Assembly: GCA_002077065.1 (NCBI GenBank)
Contig: NAJO01000041.1
Location: 248,001 to 312,000 of the forward strand
Direction: 5' to 3'
From: Cryoendolithus antarcticus
Lineage: Eukaryota > Ascomycota > Dothideomycetes > Cladosporiales > Cladosporiaceae
Length of the DNA: 64,000 nt
Shown here: positions 57,290 through 64,000 of the stretch, piece after piece
Layout: each line of letters opens with the position of its first letter
Numbering within the stretch: the stretch's first letter is position 1
Translations under genes and position numbers: made by a program
Notes under the pieces: generated by a model
What the model was told of the DNA's origin: nothing
Databases searched by the model: none
Seen by the model: the letters and a program-made list of their open reading frames with translations, nothing else

Positions 57290-57754
57290 TCAGACAGCTT
57301 TCGGCTCACTCCCCTTAACAAACTTCGTATGCGTCCCCGTCGCCACCAACCTCCCCCTCTCCCCTCCCTCAACTTTGAAAATACTCACCCTCGTGAACGC
57401 CAGACTCCCGCCCACTTTCTCGGCAATCCCCTCTATCTCGATCTGCTCCCCTACCTTCGCGCCAGACTGGTACGTGACATGTATATCCACGCTCACGCCG
57501 CTTTTGTCGCGGAGATCGTGGGTTGAGATTGCCATGCCGCCCATCCAGTCTACGATTGTGGCTGTCACGGAGCCGTGGAGACTGCCGCCGCTGTTCATGT
57601 GGACTTGTGTGAGGGGCATGCGGGCTATGCAGAGACCGCGAGAGGCGGAGGTTATTTGGACGGTGGAGAGGAGGAACTGATAGATTGGGGAGCCGGGGAG
57701 GCGGGTGGAGACGAGGTGCTCGATGTGAGCGTGCTCGGGAGATTTGGTGGCCAT
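57290..57754 (-). CDS. Hotdog-fold thioesterase (PaaI/ACOT13-like)
   Basis: A 154-residue single-domain 4HBT protein, expected to hydrolyse acyl-CoA or a related thioester. QVHMNSGGSLHGSVTATIVDWMGG is the hallmark: the conserved His-Gly of GSLHG begins the central helix and the Asp in IVDWMG is the usual catalytic acid. SVDIHVTYQSGAKVGEQI is the following strand pair. The start is ATG 57754 (MATKSPEHAH). An upstream GTG in the same frame is not used in eukaryotic genes. A probable leader intron lies at 57760-57824 (65 bases, GTATGT, ACTGAC branch site, GGTAG), ending six bases before the ATG. Fungal homologues are often annotated as thioesterase superfamily or Acyl-coenzyme A thioesterase 13; the substrate is not known. 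Confidence 0.88.
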   Translation of the reverse strand: MATKSPEHAHIEHLVSTRLPGSPIYQFLLSTVQITSASRGLCIARMPLTQVHMNSGGSLHGSVTATIVDWMGGMAISTHDLRDKSGVSVDIHVTYQSGAKVGEQIEIEGIAEKVGGSLAFTRVSIFKVEGGERGRLVATGTHTKFVKGSEPKAV

Positions 57755-58232
57755 GATCTCTACCACGATTGTCAGTATCGTCTATGGTGCGGTGTAAGGT
57801 GAGAATCGTTGAACTGTAACATACCCGTCGTTGAGGTCACAATTCCCGGCTAAATTGAAGTGCACACCAAGCTGATCGTCAGGTACCGAACGGATGCTGC
57901 CGAGATCGACGTCAGATGCCGATGTGGTCGACCAACAATCTCATGCGCACGCGCCTTGATATCTTACCAGATCTGAGTCGCATGATCAAAGCTCGCGTGG
58001 TAGCAAGCCGAGATTGAATGCTCCTTTCTACATGCGCTGCTCCTCCAGTAACTCCTAATCCTCTCCAACCTCTGAAAACTCCGTCAAGTTGGCTAAAGCA
58101 ACAGGCTGGACTGCGTTGGCACGACGCCTGATACCTTGGGCGAATGATACTGCGGAGCGCTACACATACCGCCGACCGATCCGGCTAAGCAAGTACGATA
58201 CCGGCATTGGCCGATGGCCACAACAGGCCATC
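57755..58232. other. Divergent promoter, thioesterase / DDHD phospholipase
   Basis: Contains the probable 5' UTR intron of the thioesterase gene (57760-57824, minus). From 58089 the frame of the DDHD gene is already open and basic, so a further upstream exon is possible. Confidence 0.45.
57760..57824 (-). other. Probable 5' UTR intron of thioesterase gene
   Basis: 65 bases, GTATGT donor, ACTGAC branch site and GTAG acceptor, ending six bases before the start ATG. The spliced upstream frame has a stop and no ATG, so it is non-coding. Confidence 0.5.
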
Positions 58233-61199
58233 ATGTCCGCGCCGCCGGATGAGCAACAGCAATCGTCTTCCTATCTCACGTCGATAGCGAAGTACTCGCC
58301 CTGGAGTAGGAGTCCAGTAGTTCCGGCCAGTAAAGGTGCAAATGGCGAACCGGAGCCGCTGCCCCCTCAGCAGCAGGGCGGAGACCACGTAGTGAAGGAA
58401 AGGCACCGGCTCAGCTTGAGGAAGTACCCAAGGGACTGTCCTGTTCTGCGACCGCAGTGGTTCCATGCGGTGGACGTGCCCAAGCGACGGCCGAATCCTG
58501 CAGGTGAGGCGAAGGAGCCCGTGAAACCTCCTGGGAAGCCGAAGAAGTACGCTGCGTTCTCTACTACCGACTCAAAGGCGATCGAATTCGCCTTTCGCAA
58601 ATCATTGGATGACGAGGAATCGCATGGAAGGAAGTCAGAAAGTCAGCCAAACAAAAGTCTGAAGGCCGAGAAGCAGGAGAGCAAGTATCGCGTTCCCGTC
58701 AACGAGGACTATCTCTTCGACGTGGACGTCGAGCAGCGTGAGCTCGGCCCGGCATACTGGCTTGGCCCGGTCTACGACGTGCGCCGCGGCACATGGTTCT
58801 ATCAGGACGGTGCTGTGCAACGACCCTGCGACGAGTCACTAGCTGCTCAGCTCGAGGACGGCTATCTCAAAGTAAAGGCATGGCGATTACCTGGTCTCAA
58901 GCAAGATAAGGAGAAAGCTCGCTCAGCATCGCAGCCACGGCCAAGACCAACTTCGTGGGCTCCTGGTCAGGCAGCTCAAGCGGTAGGCGATGCTCTCATG
59001 CCGTCCTCCCTCACTCCGAAGGCGAGCATCTCGAATCTGAGAGAACAGGCAAACCAGACAATCAAGGCTGCAGCTGAAGAAGGGCAGGAGCCGCAGCAGG
59101 AGAACACATATCGTTTATTTGGGTCTCACATGAACTCAGTTGTCACCTACCAGGACTCCACGACCGCATGGCTGCTCACCGACGACTTCTTATCGCGCAT
59201 GAACTACAGCATGTACCAGAGATTCGCCGGTGGAGGTCACTTTGCTGGTGTGAAAGTCACCAGAGGCTGGGTCATGCCAGGTAAAAAGGTCGAAAGCACA
59301 GATACGAAACCTGAGGATTCGACGAAGCAGTCGACGAGCACGGAGGACGATGCGAAGGAATCCAACAATCAGGCAGATCAGACTGGTGACGAAGAGAAGT
59401 CCCCTTCGACGTTGCGTCGACAAAACCTCGAACGACACATGAGCACCCTTCTTGACAATGCAAACAATCCTGAGGAGCAAGACGAGGAGGTGCGACGGCG
59501 CGACGAACGTGAGATTGAAGACGATTACCGCGAGATCGAAGGTGATGATCAAGGACGAGAGATCGATCACCTGATACTTGTCACACATGGCATCGGTCAA
59601 CGTCTCGGACTGCGCCTCGAATCTGTCAACTTCGTGCACGATGTAAACACCTTGCGAAAGACGGTCAAAGCGGTATATGCCGAGTCACCAGACTTACGAG
59701 CACTAAACGCCGAACTCGACGATGCTGCGAAGACCAATTCTACTGTCCAGGTACTCCCAATCTGCTGGAGACATCTGCTTGACTTCCCAAAGCAAAGTCT
59801 ACGACACAACCGCGGCGAGCACGATCTGGGTGACTCTGGCTTTGGAGAGGAAGAAGAGTACCCTAACTTAGCTGACATTAGTGTCGAAGGCGTGCCCGCT
59901 GTACGCAATCTCATCAATGATCTAGCTCTGGACATCTTACTGTATCAATCGCCTGCATATAAGGACCATATTTCACGCATTGTGTTGGATGAGTGTAATC
60001 GCATATACCACTTGTTTATGGATCGCAACCCAGACTTCAAGGGCAAGGTCAGTATGATCGGCCATTCGCTTGGCTCGGCGATCATGTTCGACATCCTCTG
60101 TCGGCAGGACCGCAAGTCAGACATCGGCCGCAAGGACATACAGCACGGCAGACTCGACTTTGAGGTTGAAGACTTTTACGCTCTCGGATCTCCAATCGGA
60201 CTCTTCCAGATGCTCAAAGGTAGGACCATTGCGGCACGAGAGGCTCCCAGCCGTTCGCAGACTGCTCGCATGAGCGACGATCCTATGCTTGACGTTCCCA
60301 GCAGCAAGACCAACTCTACCAACTTCGGCACGCGCAACAGCGAGATCCCAGTGTCCAGTCCGAAGTGCTCACAGATCTATAACATCTTCCACCCGACGGA
60401 TCCGATTAGCTACCGCATCGAGCCCTTCATCTCGCCCGCCATGGCTGCTCTGAAGCCGCAGCCACTGCCATACACGAAGCGTGGCATCTTCGGGGCGCCT
60501 GTCGGCCAAGGCTTGACGGGCATCGGAACACGAGTCGGACAGAGCGTCAGCAGTCTGTGGACTAGCATGTCTTCCGGACTTGCCTCGTCCCTTCTCACAC
60601 GTGGCCTTGGCTACACTGGCGAAGAGAACAGTAGCAACCCCTTAGAAGCACCCAAGACTACTCAAAGCATCCTCGCTTCGTCCAAGCCCTCTGCAGGCGC
60701 CGGCACAAACCTTGGCGCGGGCGTGCTACCTCCACCAGCCGCATCCTCACCAGCGACTTCCACCGACCTCGCCGCTCAGTCCGCGAACAAGCAGACCATG
60801 CTCGCAGCCAAGACGCTCACTTCCCCGCCTTCCGACGCCAGTCCATCCCAGACTCTCATATCCTCGGATATCCAAACCCTCTACACATCCTTCGAAGCCC
60901 GCCGTGCCTCAATCTCCTCACAGCATAAACTCAACGCACCACACGCTGCTCCTTCTGCGGAGATGCAAGAGGCCAAGGAGCGCGGGGAGAAGTTCAAGCG
61001 CGAGGAAGCGAAGGTCAGGAGACTGAACGCTAACGGCCGCGTGGATTATGCCATACAGGAGGGAGCGTTTGATATCAATTTGCTGGCTGCGATTGCGAGC
61101 CATCTTAGCTATTGGGCTGATGAGGATGTGGGGCATTTTGTGCTGAGTCAGTTGTTGAGTAAGGGGAAGGGGACGGGGACGCCTCCCAAGCTGCCCTGA
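58233..61199 (+). CDS. DDHD-domain phospholipase (PA-PLA1 family)
   Basis: A 988-residue intracellular phospholipase A1-like protein; yeast Ddl1 and mammalian DDHD1/2 hydrolyse phosphatidic acid and related lipids at ER and mitochondrial membranes. The first 150 residues are Pro/Gln-rich, then comes a WWE-like region (YWLGPVYDVRRGTWFYQDG). The lipase core starts at DHLILVTHGIGQRLG, with the nucleophile elbow GHSLG (Ser near 611) in VSMIGHSLGSAIM. The DDHD metal-binding region begins FEVEDFYALGSPIGLFQML, with YNIFHPTDPISYRIEP carrying its His and Asp. It ends with a helical segment DYAIQEGAFDINLLAAIASHL. The ATG at 58233 is the first in frame; the reading frame is open at least 48 codons further upstream without ATG. 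Confidence 0.92.
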   Translation: MSAPPDEQQQSSSYLTSIAKYSPWSRSPVVPASKGANGEPEPLPPQQQGGDHVVKERHRLSLRKYPRDCPVLRPQWFHAVDVPKRRPNPAGEAKEPVKPPGKPKKYAAFSTTDSKAIEFAFRKSLDDEESHGRKSESQPNKSLKAEKQESKYRVPVNEDYLFDVDVEQRELGPAYWLGPVYDVRRGTWFYQDGAVQRPCDESLAAQLEDGYLKVKAWRLPGLKQDKEKARSASQPRPRPTSWAPGQAAQAVGDALMPSSLTPKASISNLREQANQTIKAAAEEGQEPQQENTYRLFGSHMNSVVTYQDSTTAWLLTDDFLSRMNYSMYQRFAGGGHFAGVKVTRGWVMPGKKVESTDTKPEDSTKQSTSTEDDAKESNNQADQTGDEEKSPSTLRRQNLERHMSTLLDNANNPEEQDEEVRRRDEREIEDDYREIEGDDQGREIDHLILVTHGIGQRLGLRLESVNFVHDVNTLRKTVKAVYAESPDLRALNAELDDAAKTNSTVQVLPICWRHLLDFPKQSLRHNRGEHDLGDSGFGEEEEYPNLADISVEGVPAVRNLINDLALDILLYQSPAYKDHISRIVLDECNRIYHLFMDRNPDFKGKVSMIGHSLGSAIMFDILCRQDRKSDIGRKDIQHGRLDFEVEDFYALGSPIGLFQMLKGRTIAAREAPSRSQTARMSDDPMLDVPSSKTNSTNFGTRNSEIPVSSPKCSQIYNIFHPTDPISYRIEPFISPAMAALKPQPLPYTKRGIFGAPVGQGLTGIGTRVGQSVSSLWTSMSSGLASSLLTRGLGYTGEENSSNPLEAPKTTQSILASSKPSAGAGTNLGAGVLPPPAASSPATSTDLAAQSANKQTMLAAKTLTSPPSDASPSQTLISSDIQTLYTSFEARRASISSQHKLNAPHAAPSAEMQEAKERGEKFKREEAKVRRLNANGRVDYAIQEGAFDINLLAAIASHLSYWADEDVGHFVLSQLLSKGKGTGTPPKLP

Positions 61200-61424
61200 C
61201 GAGCCTGTGATACTTGGACTTGAGCCGATAATTGGGTATTCACGGCGGGGTCCGAGATCTGTGGAAATACAAGACATGCAGCGAAAGACGCAAAACTTTC
61301 GATTGTTCAAAATGTACTAAGAACGGCAGGGTATTTGTTGTTGTGCCCTCGAGCCACGCCGACCGATTCGCCAGCCATGCTGTCGTCCATACGCAAGCCG
61401 TCCACGGCAATTTCCGACACCACA

Positions 61425-62228
61425 TCACCTCTGAGGCATACTCAGCCAATGCTTCCCCGCCCAGCCATGCCACACGCCTGGACCTCGCGCTTCCATACTT
61501 CTTGCAACGTCCTCGGCGCTCCGCCCACCCTCATCGAGCATTCCCCGGATGTCCGGCAGTCCTGCCTGCTCTTCCCGCATAATCCCCATAGCCGCTGCCT
61601 CCTGATACACCAGCGCCGGAAAATCGAGCTCAGGCACCTCACTCGCTAGCAACAACAGTAAGAACGCCACCTCCCTATGTCCGTTCGAGACAGCTATATG
61701 CAGCCCCGTCTGCCCTGGCGGATGTGAGAAGGGATGCGTGCTCCGCAGGATCTGCCCCGGCGTCGGATCGCCCTCCTCCGGCGGTGCTTGCAGTAAGGTG
61801 ACGATAGCATGCTGGTCGCCTTCAGCGCAGAACTCGAGAAAGGCGAGGCATTTCCGCTGTTCGGGAAAGGCGCGGAGGTAAGCTTCTTCTCGTAGAAGGG
61901 GGAAGATATCGAGGTTTTGTTGCAGGCCGCCTTCGTTGTGGAGGGTTACGAGGATTTGAGGATCTGCTTGCTGAGAGGAGGAACTGCTGGCTGGGGGAGG
62001 GGATGAGATGTCGGTATGGCAGGCGGGGCAGGAGGTGGTTTCGTAGGCTTCTAGCAGGCAGGACCAGTGGAAGTGGTGGCCGCAGGGAAGATGCACGTCG
62101 TCAGGGAGGGTGTTGGTGTCGCTGCTGGTGGGCTCCTCATCCTCGCTATCGGGTGTGAGGGTCAAGACAAGCGGGAGACTACATTGGGCGCAGAGCGGCG
62201 CGGACGAGGACGACATGGCGGAATGCAT
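61425..62228 (-). CDS. RING finger protein with ankyrin-like helices
   Basis: A 267-residue intronless protein. The RING-H2 finger lies near 8-60: CAQC, then a Ser/Asp-rich loop, LPCGHHFHWSCLLEAYE and CPAC, giving C-C-C-H-H-C-C-C ligands, so an E3 ubiquitin ligase role is expected. After a Ser/Pro/Gln linker there is a helical region with one recognisable ankyrin-type repeat (QTGLHIAVSNGHREVAFLLLLLAS, near 190). The C-terminus is Gly/Trp-containing (GVWHGWAGKHWLSMPQR). The start is ATG 62228; a second ATG four codons downstream is also possible, and the GTG further upstream is not used. It diverges from the src1 gene. No gene name is recognised. Confidence 0.85.
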   Translation of the reverse strand: MHSAMSSSSAPLCAQCSLPLVLTLTPDSEDEEPTSSDTNTLPDDVHLPCGHHFHWSCLLEAYETTSCPACHTDISSPPPASSSSSQQADPQILVTLHNEGGLQQNLDIFPLLREEAYLRAFPEQRKCLAFLEFCAEGDQHAIVTLLQAPPEEGDPTPGQILRSTHPFSHPPGQTGLHIAVSNGHREVAFLLLLLASEVPELDFPALVYQEAAAMGIMREEQAGLPDIRGMLDEGGRSAEDVARSMEARGPGVWHGWAGKHWLSMPQR

Positions 62229-62491
62229 GAGAGATCTAGACTTCACTTAAGCACTCTTCACGTGTCTAGCGGGGCAACTTTTTGTGTCGCTCGTGACGTA
62301 GGGCTGAGAAGCTATGCACGGGCCAGATGTTTCTTTGGCTCGCTAGCGCCTTCTGCCTGTTTTGTTTACTCGGTTGTAAAGTGAAAGCCGCAGTCGCAGT
62401 GAGATACATCGCACTTTCCTTGCCACTTAATCCTCCTTCACTGTATACATCGCTCGCTGCCCTCTGTCCTCGCGCAACACTCACCGCGACC

Positions 62492-63924
62492 ATGGACGAC
62501 CAATTCTACCTCGAACCCGGCTTCGACCCCTCCTCCCTCACCATGCCAAAACTCCGCTCCATCCTTGTAGCCCACAGCGTAGACTACCCGGCCTCCTCCA
62601 AAAAGCCCCAACTAGTCGAGATCTTCAACGCCGAAGTGTTGCCTCAAGCGCGCAAACTGCGAGCGGCGAGCGCGAGGGTCCGGCGCACGAGTCGCGGGAT
62701 CGAGAATATCCCGAGCCAGAACGGGAGTGTGGTTGATGAGGAGGAGGTGGTGGAGCCTGCTGTTGAGGAGAGGCCGAGGAGTACGAGGCGGACTACGAGG
62801 AGTAGGACTGAGGAGGTTGAGGAGGTTGTGCCTGTGTCGAGAAGTGGGAGGCATAGCACAGCGCCGCCGGAGAGGATGAGTGTTACGCCGAGGCGGGCTT
62901 CGAGCAAGCATGCCAGGCCTGTGGAGGTGGAGGGCGAGCCTGAGGCGAAGAGGCCGGCGAGTAGGAAGACAAGACCTAGTGCTGTGACGCCGTCGGTGAG
63001 GCGTAGGGATGGAGAGGAGGAGGATGATGACACGCCGTTCTCGGATCAGAATGTGTTTCAGTCCGGAGGATCACCACCTGCGCCTTCTGCTGCTGAGAAG
63101 AGGAGGACTACGCTTGGACCGGCAAAGGCCCTGGACCCGCCGCGGAGGAGTGATGTTAGGCGCAGGACTGAGGAGCATCGGCCTGTGAGGGAGCAGGTGG
63201 GTGGAGTGACTGTGCCTAGTCGCAAGACATTCGAAATGCCAGTTGCGAGGGCTGTGCGGCAGGCCGTGACGAATGATATCGAGCCAGACGAAGAGTTCAC
63301 GCCAGACGAGCAGCAGGCGCTTGTGCAGGCGACGAAGAGTGGGGAGCTGGTGCCTGCACGTCCGAAAAAGAAGTCATCAACGAGCAGCGTGGCGAAGACT
63401 GGCCCAGCTGCGCTCCTCACGGCTATGTTGGCAGGTCTTGCGACACTCTACCGCCAGGAGAAGGTCCAAGTAGGTTACTGCGGTGTAGGCCAACCCAGCA
63501 CCGAGATCGCTGGCGTCGCGATTCCAGACTGGGCAGACATCGCGCGTCCTCAATGCGAGCCATGTCCGCCACATGCCTACTGTCACGTCAACCTTCAAAC
63601 GGAATGCGAGCCAGGCTTCGTCCTTACACCCAATCCCCTCTCGCTCAATGGACTAGTCCCGCTCCCGCCCTCCTGCGCACCAGACAGCCAGCGTGCTCGC
63701 AAAGTCCAAGCAGTCAAGCAGCGCGCAGTGGAAGAACTCCGCGAACACAACGCCAAATTCGAATGCGGCGAGACCGCCCAGTCTGCCCTCCCCGAAGCCT
63801 CCCTGAAAGAAACAATCAGCACCAAACGCCGCAAAGGCATGTCGAATGAAGAGTTCGAAGACCTCTGGTCCAGCGCCCTAGGCGAGATCCAAAACGCCGA
63901 TGAGATCATCAGCGCGTCAGACGG
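62492..63924 (+). CDS. src1: Inner nuclear membrane protein Src1/Heh1 (partial, first exon)
   Basis: The window holds 477 codons plus two bases of a gene that runs off the end. The N-terminus (MDDQFYLEPGFDPSSLTMPKL) opens a HeH/LEM-like helix-extension-helix domain (LTMPKLRSILVAHSVDYPAS, KKPQLVEIFNAEVLP) that binds chromatin. About 230 residues of Arg/Ser/Glu-rich nucleoplasmic linker follow, then a transmembrane segment (AALLTAMLAGLATLYRQE, near 305-325) and a Cys-rich lumenal part (QCEPCPPHAYCHVNLQTEC) typical of the Man1-Src1 family. A donor GTATGT at 63925 begins an intron extending to the window end. The C-terminal part (second membrane span, MSC winged helix) is outside. The linker uses G-rich codons (AGG, GAG) while both ends prefer C-ending ones. 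Confidence 0.9.
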
Positions 63925-64000
63925 GTATGTCTACTCCCTTCCTTCCCCCTCTGCCCTATCCGCACCTGTAATGAAAGGGGAGCCCGAGTTGACGCAATTT
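63925..64000 (+). other. Start of src1 intron, continues past window
   Basis: GTATGT donor followed by a pyrimidine-rich stretch and a CTGTAATG that may be a branch site. No acceptor is convincing before the window ends. Confidence 0.6.

Overview
The window looks like nuclear DNA of a filamentous ascomycete, most likely a dothideomycete. Introns are short (about 50-75 bases) with GTRNGT-type donors, branch sites of the CTRAC type and YAG acceptors. The gene set is also typical of filamentous fungi: a HymA/MO25 scaffold, an ApsA/Num1 cortical anchor, a KDM2-type JmjC demethylase with fungal Cys motifs, a HET-domain locus and BTB-only proteins. The class-level assignment is inference from gene content; no rRNA or convincing tRNA is present.

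Layout. 1-6 kb: hymA and a helical-repeat (PPR/TPR-like) mitochondrial-type protein, both minus. 6-12.3 kb: an intronless, bacterial-looking short-chain dehydrogenase (SDR), coatomer zeta (RET3), a small hypothetical protein and a second SDR with three introns. 12.5-31 kb: a dense block of conserved genes: Rqc2/Tae2, the Jhd1 histone demethylase, the SF3b p14 RRM protein, a small secreted protein, Mad1 and ApsA/Num1. 31-36.6 kb: gene-poor, with a BTB-like gene broken by an in-frame TGA and a third SDR. 36.6-47.7 kb: Prp2-type DEAH helicase, an ankyrin protein (Avo2-like), UDP-glucose:glycoprotein glucosyltransferase and an AT-hook nuclear-type protein. 47.7-54 kb: an accessory, apparently decaying segment with a HET-domain pseudogene and several short coding-like fragments on both strands. 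54-64 kb: Rad27/FEN1, a five-exon Ubc4/5-type E2, a hotdog thioesterase, a DDHD phospholipase, a RING-plus-ankyrin-like protein and the 5' part of the Src1/Heh inner nuclear membrane gene, which runs off the end.

The conserved genes are housekeeping functions (splicing: p14 and Prp2; ER and secretion: RET3 and UGGT; ribosome quality control: Rqc2; mitosis and nuclear position: Mad1, ApsA, Src1; DNA repair: Rad27; ubiquitin: Ubc4). They do not form a metabolic cluster. The three SDR genes are scattered and unrelated in sequence.

The most interesting part is 47.7-54 kb, with the BTB locus at 33 kb as a parallel case. Recognisable coding there is interrupted by stop codons, most of which are one C-to-T change in a CpA context away from a sense codon (CAG to TAG, CAA to TAA). 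That is the kind of change left by repeat-induced point mutation, but the number of sites is small and no repeat copy is visible in the window, so this stays an inference.
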